Assembly (NCBI GenBank): GCA_001600095.1
Contig: BCIX01000002.1
Span: forward strand, 2,728,001 to 2,792,000
Origin: Bullera alba
Lineage: Eukaryota; Basidiomycota; Tremellomycetes; Tremellales; Bulleraceae
Reading direction: 5' to 3'
Length of the DNA stretch: 64,000 nt
The notes under the pieces were generated by a model. The model made no database searches, was not told the DNA's origin, and saw only the letters and a list, made by a program, of their open reading frames with translations. Numbering within the stretch: the first letter of the stretch is position 1; each line of letters begins with the position of its first letter. The translations under genes and the position numbers were made by a program. Of this stretch, positions 24,282-33,650 are shown piece by piece.

Positions 24282-25460
24282 GCGTTGTCCTCGCAGAGTA
24301 GGGGTATTACCAAGATGACTGACTGGTCAAAGGAGGTCGAGGTGGCTCGAGCTGTGTGATCGCGTGCTGAGCCAAGTGCGTTGAGCGAGGGCGATACAAG
24401 CAGTCGGAGCTCTACCTAGCGCTATCTGCTATTGATGTCAAGAAGTACAAGCTAGTCGAGAGGGTGATTGAAGAGGTGAGAAGAGAGAGTTGGTGCATGT
24501 GCACAACACCACCTTTGGATAAGAGGATTGCGATTAGGATTCGCCACCCAACTATCCCGGCATCAAATTACTAATCGCCACATTGTAAGGCGCCCCGTGC
24601 GCAAAGATATCGTAATCAAGATTCCTAATGCAGCGTGTATCGCGTGATCACTGATAGCGTGATAAGATGTGACCGAGCACGTCTCATGCTACGGTGCTAG
24701 GGGGTGGCTGCATACAGCATACTGCACTCGACGGAGCAAGGCGACTGAAACAGATCTAACAGTCTCATGTACGAGCAGGGGCACTGGCAGCCAGTGAAGA
24801 GCACTGACTGGTGACCTGGTGGATCCCCACGCAGTCCCCGACCTCGCAATTATGATGCCATCCGGGCATCGCATGGGCACCAGTCTGCACCAGTGCACCA
24901 CAGCTCACAGTAGCTCACAGTGCGACAACGTGCTTATGCATTCAGCCACGAGGCTAGCTGCCTCCCTGCTCACTATATGACGAGTAGAATACGACAGATG
25001 CATGCCTGCCGAGGTCAGCTGCAGTACCACCTAGTACCACCAGCGTGGAATATCCCTATAGTGGAATTTGCTCGAATTTCCCCGATTAATCCGAGAAAAA
25101 GTTGACAACGCAGCGCAGCGAAACTCGTTTCGTCCAAGTCAACTCTGTTATCTCTGTCAACTCCTGTGTCTATGCCTCACCTCATGTAGGGCATACCACC
25201 CCCCTGGCATTGCACTACACAGCCCGACGTATTCGTTCAAGACTTCAACTTGCCTTCGCCCGCCTCAAGTGGTTTTTAGATCGCCTATCCGACCCGACTA
25301 ACCGGACGGCGGCAGCTGACTCTCACTTCAACCCCCCATCCCACTCCTCACACGGCCCCATCTGCTCGTCCTCGCTGGTACCCACGCGTTGGCGTTTCCT
25401 GAATGGGCCTAGAACCAGGCGGATTGCGACCATTGTGTCCTTTTGCCAACCTTTTGAACT
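24282..25460. other. Upstream region of MET30, no gene seen
   Basis: About 1.2 kb. The part from 24480 to 24680 is more AT-rich than its surroundings. Open frames are present but without start context or recognisable motifs. It probably contains the MET30 promoter and 5' leader, and possibly first exons of the candidate gene that follows. Confidence 0.3.
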
Positions 25461-25907
25461 TTGCGTACCGCGCCTCTGAACGCATGGGGGTGGGGGTGCA
25501 CGGTGACTAGGGGACATGCCAGTGCAAGTATAATGGAGATAGGTTGGATGGGGAGATGCGTATGTATTGATGGACGAGGAGTTTTGGTTGTGCTTCTTCG
25601 AGATGGGCAATTGCTGACTGCAGAGATCCATCGACGAGCTGGAGTCATCGACCATCATCCTCTTGGACGATGTCTGCGATACTGATCACCAACAAATAGG
25701 TAGCGCCACTTAATCCCCGAACAGCAGCCTGTCAATCCCCCATCCCCACCCCCGGCCCGATACTCAATGCCTCTCGAATCGTTACCCACGCGAACAGAGG
25801 TCTACTGATCCGGCCTACATCATTCCCCTCGTCCCCCGGTCATACTATCCGGCTTGGCCTGTACATCCCGGGATACCTGGACTCTTTGGAGACTTTGGAG
25901 ATCTGAG
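25461..25907 (+). CDS. Candidate small spliced gene, possibly LSm-fold (NAA38/LSM-like)
   Basis: No single open frame shows this gene. Three coding-looking pieces lie in series: one around 25533-25582 (RCVCIDGRGVL), one at 25623-25669 (RSIDELESSTIILLDD), and a terminal piece at about 25702-25907 ending at TGA (NRGLLIRPTSFPSSPGHTIR, LGLYIPGYLDSLETLEI). Plausible introns are 25583-25622 (ends CTGACTGCAG) or 25560-25622 (GTATGT donor), and 25670-25701 (short, about 32 nt). DGR...L.SID....IIL is the Sm1-type pattern, and R-LGL-IPG near the end recalls the NatC auxiliary subunit NAA38. The start is not resolved and both introns are uncertain. It could be chance. Confidence 0.3.
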
Positions 25908-26413
25908 GACGTTGGTGATAGCTAGACCGGGGGTAGAGGGACATCACCTAGTGGCTTGTAGAAAGTAAGCAGAGGACTGCTCAGCAGCGGTGCCTATGCA
26001 TTTGATGGAATGGAATCGCTGGGCAGGATCGACAGGTAGATTCGTGGAGACTCGCCGTCTTAGGCGACGCGATGACCTCTTCGCGGCATTCTCGTGGCGA
26101 TGGCGCTGATGACTGATGGTGCTAGAGCTTGGATTTTTGCAACACCATCGCGCGTTCACGGTCTCGACTCGGACACGTTCGACTCTGTCAGGTTACAAGA
26201 TCCATCGCTTGGCCTCTTGGCAATACATTCAAGACAACATGTGAAATCGAAGATCGAACGCCATCCATCTATATCCATCCTACGCTCGAGCGCCGGCAAT
26301 GGCTTTTCCTCCTCGCCTGTCCTGCCAACGTCCACCGCCACCTCGATCGCTTCACCAAGCTCTATTTCGGGCGATACCAGTATCTAACCCCTTCCGACGA
26401 CCTAACCCAAGTA
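25908..26413. other. Intergenic region between candidate LSm-like gene and AXL2 3' end
   Basis: About 500 bp. Presumed 3' UTRs of convergent genes. A plus-strand open frame runs from here into AXL2 but looks like an antisense shadow. Confidence 0.3.
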
Positions 26414-29400
26414 TCAGCGTCCCTCCATCACTACATGATCATAATCGGTGCTCACCTCGAGGGCAAACCTGCCAACGACCTTTTCCCCACCCTTCTTCGC
26501 CTTGCCCTCCACGATCCGTATATCCCAAACGCCTCTATCCTGGTCTTCAGGCACACCCCAGAGCTCCATATCCTCAAAGTGGAGCCAGGAGGGCAGATCC
26601 GCTAGCGTCCCTCCCCCGCTCGACTCGACGAGGGCGCGATACGTCGTTCCCGCCTTGACCCTCGGTTTGCCTTCTGCGGTGGTACTTGCCGACATTGCCG
26701 ACGAGGCGGATGACGAAGGGGACATGCTGAGCGGGGGGTAAAAGTGGAACGGCTCGGCTACGCCTAGCAATATCCGCTGAGAGGTCAGGGGGGATGGAAC
26801 GGCGGGAACCGATGGCAGGGCGGGTAGAGAGGGCAACGAGGTCGGTGGGCTTGGGGACGATGTCGCCTGTCGTCTCGATTGGGGAATCTCTCTCGGCGTC
26901 GATTCCGTAGAGGAGATACCGGGTGGAGGGGCGTTTCGTGGCATTGTCGGGCTACCCTGACGAGGCGTTCCGGTAATGTATCGATGACTGGCGCTCGAAC
27001 TGGTGATTCCACTGGCTTCAGAGCGAGAAGTGCCAACGACCGCAGTCTGACTCGCACTCCTCTGTCCGTGCTCATTGACCACTACCGCCGCTTGGACCTT
27101 TTGCGCCTGGACCCCACCGGGCGACTTGTGTCCCTTGCCGAAACTGACGAGGCGGGAGTGAGTGGTCATGATCCTCCCCGGACTGTGATGACCAGACATG
27201 CTGCCCTTTTCCGTCATCTCGCTTCCAGAGGGACTACTGGCGTTGGAACCAGAGCCAAAGTCGTCGATCCTCATACCCTGAGGGGTGATCCTCCCACTCG
27301 TACCACCATCGAGCGTCCGCCTCGCATCGACTCTGGCCGCCGTGGTGATGATGACCGCTTCGTGCTCGGACGAAGCCTCCGTATGGGCAATATCCGAGTC
27401 TGTCGGGAAATGAATGTTGTCGATCGAGATACCGGCTTCGGTCATTATACCCGAGTCAGGGGTGACAATCTCGTGTCTGACCGCTGGACGAGTCAGACCG
27501 CCTGAGGCCGAAGCCGGGGGTTGACGGGCGGCGGGATTGGCGCGGAAATCTGATCTCTGGATCGGTTCGTCCGAGTCGAGCTGGTGAAAGTCGTCGTCGG
27601 TAGCGGTAGTCATCCCCACCAGATCCTCCAGCGTGATCATCTTCGGAACCCTATCCTGTCCGTGGGACCGCTTCGCACTGCGCTCGCTCGACGAGGGGGA
27701 TTGATAGCCGTCGAGATAGCTAGCACCGGTGATGACGGAGGAGACGAGTGAAGAACCCTTTGTCGAGGTCGTCTTGCCGGTGAGAGCAGTACCCATTGTG
27801 GTATTGGCCGCGTCTTCCGCTCTGCCCGGTGTATCCGCACTCGTCCACACAAACGGCGGCTCAGACTCCCAGCTCGCCCTAGAGGATCCCATCCCGTGGA
27901 ACTGACTGTCGCTCTCGGCAGTCCCCGTGCTCCGAGTACCCGTCCTCGAACCAGAGTCGAGATCGCTCCTGGTGAACATTGTCCCAAGGGCATTCGTGCT
28001 CTTGACCGGCTTTGTCGACCCGGGCGAGGAGAATTGGTAGTCGTGCTCGTTGTCATAGGTGAATTCCGAGGACGTTTCGATATTGTGCGAATCGCTTGGG
28101 ACGTAGGTACTCCCCCTCTTGACAATACCTGCCGAGTCTACCGCGGCGGCAAGTTGGGCTTGAAAGGCGGCATTACTGAAACTCGGCATGATCACCGGAT
28201 GACTGATCATGCCCGGGTTGAGCTTTCTCGTATTCTTCTTGCCAAACGCAAACGGGTTCTTGGCAAACGTCCTCAGCGTACTCCTGCCTTTGGTACTGGG
28301 CGAATCGACCTCGATGGCGGGGGGGAGTTGGTCGGAAGAAGTCGGTTCGACCCTGATCATCCCTTCGTCCGAGCCTCTGGGCGGTTCAGACCCATGGTGA
28401 TCGGATTCATTGACCTCGACCGAGCGTCTTGGGACGAGTTGCTGCGCCGAGGGCGGTTCGTGAAACGTGTCATTGTATCCCATTGCCGGGGTTTCCGGGG
28501 CGACATACTCTGATCCGGCGATATCTCCTTCTCCTCTCTCACCGCCGACTCCACCCTCCTTTTCGTAATTGTAACCCTCTTCGTCGACGCCGCCCCCGCT
28601 GCCGAGGTGGTTGCCTCGCTGGCGCTGTCTTCGGCGACACAGCATCACCACCAAGCAGAGCAGCACCAGCGCACCGACGGCAGAGGTTACCACCGCGATA
28701 CCAATCTTGGCTGGCGTTGGCAGACCGGCATGGTGAGCGGCGACCTTGGTGCCATTATGAGCGAGGGTGAGCTCGAGCGAGAGGTGGGATAGCGCGTGGG
28801 TGAGCTTATCCTCGGCCGACAGCTGGACGATCACAGTGTCGTAATCGACTTTATCGGGGATCGTCCCTTTGAGCATGTTCGATTCCGGAGTGTACGAGAG
28901 CCAGTCTGATGCTTGTTTCGGCTCAAACTCTGCGTTGATGCTGTACGGGTTGGACACCTCTCTCGAGCTTAGCGAGGGGAGTGGACTGGAAGAGGCCCCG
29001 GTGTAGAGTTTGGACACGTCGAAATCGACCACCTCGTTGACCATGATCGGTCCGGCCTTGTTGGACATGAAAGCCGAGGGATAAAACCCAAGTTGAAGCG
29101 TAGTGTTGAGGATATCGCCATATGTGTCCTTGATCGTCACTGGGAGGATCTTGGAGGTATCCCCGACCAGTTCCGTCGGTGGAGTGCCGTAGAGCGACAT
29201 GTTCTTGGCTGAATACTTGAGCCAATCCACACAGTCGGTATTGATGATCACTTTCTCCACTTGATCGCTCTTCAACTCTTCTCCATCCAGCATCAGACTG
29301 TTGAACGGGAGCTGGATAGAGGTCCAATACCCGACCGTCAAGTTCATAGCTGCCATCTGACCGACCCTGTGCCCTCCGTCGCTGGCCATGCTCGAGGGAG

Positions 29401-30184
29401 AGGTATTCTTGACAGCGAGGTCATGGGCCGCTATTGTAATGTTGAAAATCTCCATCTGGTCCGTGTATCCAAACACGTCTGAAGCGCACAGAGCGATCGT
29501 GTAGAACATGGGCGCGCGATTGTCGAGTGTGGGTGGTGGAGGGGCATTACCGTCGAAAGTGACTGTTTGGTTGTTGAACAATAGCCAATCGGGCAAAGGA
29601 CGTCCGTCGAGCTGAGAGGCAGTGTAGAAGACTCTGGTGGGCGCAGTGAATGTCGATGGCTCGAATCCGAGCGAAAAGGACCAATAGGGAGGTACCCTCG
29701 CGCCCGGGTAGTAGATCGAGGAAGGGGTGTATGGGAATGCCGAGGTGATGGACGTTTCGTTGGCTACCAACTGGTCCTTGATTGCCAAATTCAACTTTAC
29801 ACCCCCCTGTTTCGGCGAGACATTGAGGAGGACAGTGTCGGAGGAAGCGTACTGTCCGTCGTCGGTGGTGGCCGTGATGGCAATCAGGTAATCACCCGCG
29901 TCCCTTCCCGACGGCGTTCCCCTGATGACTCGTGTGGCAGGGTCAAAGGAGAGGAAATGGGGGAGGTTTGGTGCAGTGTATTTCAAGCCGAGGGAGGGGC
30001 TGGTGAAGGTATTAGGCGAGATTGTCCATGAAAACTCTTGGTTGATCCTCGCTGGCGGGGGGAATTGCTGATTGAGCGGCCGCTCGAGCGTGATCACTGG
30101 TGGTTGTGGTGCGCCAGAGACCAGTGCGAAGAGGGCGAAGAGGACGAGAAGGCTCGAGCTATTATATGTGGGTAGGAACAACAT
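26414..30184 (-). CDS. AXL2: Axl2-like cadherin-domain bud-site/polarity membrane protein
   Basis: A single uninterrupted 1256-residue frame, unusual in this intron-rich window. A signal peptide (SSLLVLFALFALVSGAP) starts the protein. The ectodomain has repeats of the dystroglycan-type cadherin-like (CADG) pattern: LPHFLSFDPATRVIRGTP near residue 75, LPDWLLFNNQTVTFDG near 195, DWLKYSAKNMSLYGTP near 325 and DWLSYTPESNMLKGT near 430. One transmembrane helix (IGIAVVTSAVGALVLLCLVV) lies at about residue 495-515, followed by RRRQRQRG. A Ser-rich cytoplasmic tail of about 740 residues ends in another CADG-like stretch (LPSWLHFEDMELWGVP). Axl2 marks axial bud sites and interacts with septins in yeast. 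The role in this organism is inferred. Confidence 0.85.
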   Translation of the reverse strand: MLFLPTYNSSSLLVLFALFALVSGAPQPPVITLERPLNQQFPPPARINQEFSWTISPNTFTSPSLGLKYTAPNLPHFLSFDPATRVIRGTPSGRDAGDYLIAITATTDDGQYASSDTVLLNVSPKQGGVKLNLAIKDQLVANETSITSAFPYTPSSIYYPGARVPPYWSFSLGFEPSTFTAPTRVFYTASQLDGRPLPDWLLFNNQTVTFDGNAPPPPTLDNRAPMFYTIALCASDVFGYTDQMEIFNITIAAHDLAVKNTSPSSMASDGGHRVGQMAAMNLTVGYWTSIQLPFNSLMLDGEELKSDQVEKVIINTDCVDWLKYSAKNMSLYGTPPTELVGDTSKILPVTIKDTYGDILNTTLQLGFYPSAFMSNKAGPIMVNEVVDFDVSKLYTGASSSPLPSLSSREVSNPYSINAEFEPKQASDWLSYTPESNMLKGTIPDKVDYDTVIVQLSAEDKLTHALSHLSLELTLAHNGTKVAAHHAGLPTPAKIGIAVVTSAVGALVLLCLVVMLCRRRQRQRGNHLGSGGGVDEEGYNYEKEGGVGGERGEGDIAGSEYVAPETPAMGYNDTFHEPPSAQQLVPRRSVEVNESDHHGSEPPRGSDEGMIRVEPTSSDQLPPAIEVDSPSTKGRSTLRTFAKNPFAFGKKNTRKLNPGMISHPVIMPSFSNAAFQAQLAAAVDSAGIVKRGSTYVPSDSHNIETSSEFTYDNEHDYQFSSPGSTKPVKSTNALGTMFTRSDLDSGSRTGTRSTGTAESDSQFHGMGSSRASWESEPPFVWTSADTPGRAEDAANTTMGTALTGKTTSTKGSSLVSSVITGASYLDGYQSPSSSERSAKRSHGQDRVPKMITLEDLVGMTTATDDDFHQLDSDEPIQRSDFRANPAARQPPASASGGLTRPAVRHEIVTPDSGIMTEAGISIDNIHFPTDSDIAHTEASSEHEAVIITTAARVDARRTLDGGTSGRITPQGMRIDDFGSGSNASSPSGSEMTEKGSMSGHHSPGRIMTTHSRLVSFGKGHKSPGGVQAQKVQAAVVVNEHGQRSASQTAVVGTSRSEASGITSSSASHRYITGTPRQGSPTMPRNAPPPGISSTESTPREIPQSRRQATSSPSPPTSLPSLPALPSVPAVPSPLTSQRILLGVAEPFHFYPPLSMSPSSSASSAMSASTTAEGKPRVKAGTTYRALVESSGGGTLADLPSWLHFEDMELWGVPEDQDRGVWDIRIVEGKAKKGGEKVVGRFALEVSTDYDHVVMEGR

Positions 30185-30980
30185 CCTTAGGTAGTTCTAA
30201 TCGATCTGAGGGGGTCAGCAAGTCTACATCGCACATCCTTCCAGCACCGGGCTCACCTATACAAGTGGTTTCAAGGGAAACACGTCTGGGTTTCCTGATA
30301 CCGAGTCTACTTCGAGGCGAGTCTGAACATCGGCCAGCGAGGTGAGCCGCAGAAGGAGTGTCGGAGTCTAGCGGGTGGTTGGATGGGCCAGTGTGAGTGA
30401 CCAACGACGCGATACTGTCCGAGCGTCGAGCAAGAAGAACGAAAAACGAAGCTAAGAACAAGTCACCAGCTGCTGCGAGCAAGAGGAAAGAGGGCAAAGG
30501 GGGTAAGAAGAGGAGATGTTTGGGCGAGATCTTGTGAAGATGATCGACGAGGAGGCATACCATCGCACGAGCAACTTGGTTGTTTGTTCCCCCCTCGCCG
30601 CCCTCGTCGCGAGCATGGTCCAGGTGTTGACGCGTTCTGGCCCTTGCGTCCCGATGCAGATGCCGGGGCGGTCAGCCCTGGGCGATATTGCGATCTGGGC
30701 GGGGAAACATCTTTCGATGACGGGGTGGGCAGGTGGCTGGTCACTTGGTCAGCCGGGCGGGAACATGAGTGGTTGTTCATGTGGGTCCAAGATGAGTGGG
30801 GTCGTGGAGGATGGATAAATGAGTGACGGTGGATGTTCTGATAGGGATACATGTTTTTAGGGATGTATATCTGTCACCTGTAGTTTCAGCATGATTGCCC
30901 GGCATGACTTTTGATCGACTGATCCAGGTCCGTTGATACCACTCACGCGTATCTACCAGTCCACCAATCCATTCACTCGA
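30185..30980. other. AXL2 upstream region and 3' end of neighbour
   Basis: About 800 bp between AXL2 and the small gene at 30981, both minus strand. Probably the AXL2 promoter and leader plus the tail of this interval. I see no gene. Confidence 0.3.
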
Positions 30981-31579
30981 CTAATCCGCATACAAACCAC
31001 CCGCGCCTTCACCCCCCTGTGGCCTGTCCACATCATCGTTCCTCTCCCCTCCAGCGGCTTCCACCTCTGGCAACCCTTTCCCACTTCTCCATCCGTCCAC
31101 CTCGTCCCGCATCCCCTCCAGGCGTTTCAGCAGTGCTTTCGCACTTGTACCCAAGCCCGAGTCGCCCTCGGCCTTGATACTGTTCATGGCGGTCGTGAAG
31201 GCGGAGGAGAGGTCGGAGAAGGTCTCTTTGAACATCTCAATCTGACGATCATCAGTGCAGCTCTTCACGAGGTCTTTCTCGGTACATGCGCCACACTTAC
31301 ATTACCGAAAACACCTCTCACATCTCCGTGTCGCTCGGGCGCTCCGCTTCCTGGCATCGTCCCGGGCTCAGCAGATGGTCCCGCACTCTGTGGGAATACC
31401 TGGCAGTCGATCAGCTAACTTACTCTCCTCGACAGGAGTTCGGAATCTGCTGTACTCACTCCTGCAGGATTCTCGCTGTCGAAGAACGGATGAGCACGAT
31501 TATACAGTATGCACCGTTGCTGGAGGATGTATACTCACGGGGTCGGCTCTGGACCTTGAGCCTCGTTCACCCTCAGCAT
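30981..31579 (-). CDS. Small hypothetical protein, exon-rich
   Basis: From the in-frame ATG at 31579, exons 31579-31539, 31475-31460, 31399-31301 and 31241-30981 give 138 residues; exon 2 is only 16 nt (encodes ENPAG). The frame is open further upstream (FDAFTGYNKTGDG, to about 31619) and an ATG at 31699 (MYLSGSASE) could belong to it, but the obvious donor there does not keep frame, so the true start is unsettled. The C-terminal half has an amphipathic helix (IEMFKETFSDLSSAFTTAMN, then SAKALLKRLEGMRDEVDGW) that may form a coiled coil. No family is recognised and no signal or membrane segment is seen. Confidence 0.55.
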
Positions 31580-31699
31580 ACCATCCCCGGTCTTGTTGTA
31601 GCCTGTGAAAGCGTCAAAGCTGTAGACTTGTGATATCGCTCTGAGCGAGTATATCGTGGGATACGACTCACTCTCTGATGCTGATCCTGAAAGATACAT

Positions 31700-32326
31700 G
31701 GCTGCACGATTTTAATTGGGACAACTGATGTATAGGAGAGTTATCAAGGGGTATTGAGCGGAGGATCACAGAGGAGTCACAGAGGGGGAGGGATCGCTGG
31801 AATCGAGCGAGTCTGACGTCACTGAGCACTAATAGCTACGTCCTAATCAGCCCTGGTCACATCCTAATCAATTTCTAATGAGATCTAGCGAGTTCGGGAT
31901 TAGCACAACAAATACTCTAATGCTCTTCAAGTCTTTCACTACCACTGGCAAATGGCGATGACTGCGCGCGTGTTCACCTCTTGAACACCTCTTCATGCTG
32001 TACGATATGCATCGCGTGGTAGAGTGCACATGCTCAACAAGGTCCACCCAATGCTGGTGGGTGCATGAGGACGACCACCGCGGCTCAATGCGGATTGACC
32101 CCCATCCCGCGGATCAGCGGATCTCGATTAGATACAGTGACAGCGGATGTAGTCAGTTGACCATCCCTTCTCACACTGGCCCCCGGTTGACTCAGCTCGA
32201 GTCGCCTATCCAACGCTGATCACCTGGCTCCGTACGGTATATATTGCCGCATACTCTGAGTCTCATCTCTCTCATTCCTCTCTCTCAACGATACGACACT
32301 ACACCACCCATCAAAGCTCCAGCGCC
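31700..32326. promoter_or_regulatory. Divergent intergenic region
   Basis: About 630 bp between divergent genes. A short CTAAT motif recurs several times at 31833-31922 (gtcctaatca, catcctaatc, tttctaatga, ctctaatgct), near a sequence otherwise without coding potential. A TATATATTG near 32238 lies about 90 bp before the start at 32327 and may be a TATA box. Confidence 0.4.
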
Positions 32327-33318
32327 ATGTCCTCAGTCCTGCCCAATGGCTACTACTACACCTTCCTCTTCTTCGACATGGTGAGTGCTGGGTGGGTGGG
32401 CTAAGAGGTGCTTGTCGCTGATACATCTCCTCCCTCCCCCTCAATTGCATCCCCTGATACCCGATGAACGACTTACTGGTGCTACATCGACCTACACAGG
32501 TGATGCCGGGGATTTTCGGCGTGATGACCTTGTTCAACCCCTATCAAGCGTTCTCGGACCCCTTGCCCCTTGGCTACGACACCGCCGGGGATCTTCTCGT
32601 TGGGAGGGAGAGTCCCAGGGTCGCTCTGGCAGTATTGCTCGGCGCAGTCAGTGAGTCCTAGTCCTAGTCAGCTTGTCTACCTCCCCCACCCTGGCTATCA
32701 CTTCGCTGTGATCCGACCTGGCTGACACACCCAGTGGGGCCAGTGTGGGCTATTACCACCGGGCTGCTCCTCCCCCTTGCCAAGAACGGGATGGAGGACC
32801 GACCTGATCTCGCGGAAAAGGTGGTCAGGGCGCACCTCGTCTCTGGCGCCATTGTCGATGTGAGTCCTTCACACCTTCGCACAATCATCATTAGCTGACT
32901 CGGTATAGCCTTTCCAGTGAGTTGACCCGGGCTCTACTCGCCGTCCGGTCATGGCATTGCTGACAATGAGATTCTTACTTCTTCTCCCCAAACTCGAACT
33001 TGCCCACGTCGCCAACACTGTACTCCCCACACTGTACTCGAACATCACCTCGATCATACCCCTCCCTACCCACCGGCTCGCGACCCCAGCGTCATGGCCC
33101 TGGCGTACTACTACCCGACCAACCTGCTCCTCTCGCCGAAAAACTGGAGCCCAATGGTCCCCGTCGGGTTCATCTGGGCGACTGGCATTGGCGCGCTCAA
33201 GATCGCTTGGTGTTTGGGATATGGCCGAGCGACGGCCCAAGAGATGATGACCAAGCGCAAGGTCAAGGACTGGGCAGGAAAGGTCGGGCCCGTCGGGGGT
33301 GTAGATAAGGCACTGTGA
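32327..33318 (+). CDS. Small multi-pass membrane protein, DUF7704-like
   Basis: Five exons (32327-32380, 32500-32650, 32735-32859, 32909-32916, 33090-33318) give 188 residues. The 8-nt exon 4 supplies the codons between VSGAIVD and VMALAYYY, creating DPFHVMALAYYY; without it the two flanking exons are out of phase. Hydrophobic segments are FLFFDMVMPGIFGVMTLF, VALAVLLGAVMGPVWAITTG, HLVSGAIVDPFHVMALAYYY and VGFIWATGIGALKIAWCLG. A four-helix layout with a Pro in helix 1 and a D..H motif in helix 3 resembles the fungal DUF7704 family, of unknown function. The C-terminus is a basic cytosolic tail. The family call is from memory; the splicing is supported by phase and helix continuity. Confidence 0.65.
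32909..32916 (+). other. 8-nt micro-exon
   Basis: cctttcca is flanked by an acceptor (cggtatag) and a perfect donor (gtgagt). It reads Pro-Phe plus two bases of His and restores the frame of the membrane protein gene. Confidence 0.6.
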
Positions 33319-33650
33319 GCCCGTGTTTGCCGTCTCAGGCCAGCTGTCGACTGTTCGTGCATCGTTCCTACTGTTATTAATGCACCGTTGTATCATGTTC
33401 AAGTCTACTTCATGTAGGTCACCCGCAAAGAAGTGTGCCAGGCAGAGCCGGAGCATAGCAACCCCTGTAGGAGGCAGTCAACCTGCAGTGACTCACTCTC
33501 TGCGGGCCGAGCGGAACCAAACAAAGTTGAGCGAGATCTCGGAGGATCTGTCGGGCTCGAATCCAACTCGAATCGTAAACTTGATCGTAAACTACTTGTC
33601 GACTTTGTACTTTGCACCAACCCTATAGGCCTAGAGCTAGCTCGCTCACC
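33319..33650. other. Intergenic region
   Basis: About 330 bp between two plus-strand genes; 3' UTR plus promoter. Nothing else is visible. Confidence 0.3.

Noticed and set aside
26129..26605. Plus-strand 158-codon frame overlapping the AXL2 3' end
   Set aside because: Half of it is antisense to the conserved AXL2 C-terminus; no start context or homology.
32951..33247. Acceptor at 32967 in the DUF7704-like gene, giving FLLLLPKLELAHVANTVLPT
   Set aside because: It keeps frame only if another intron follows; the direct join of the 8-nt exon to 33090 is simpler and gives a continuous helix with the D..H motif. Not fully excluded.
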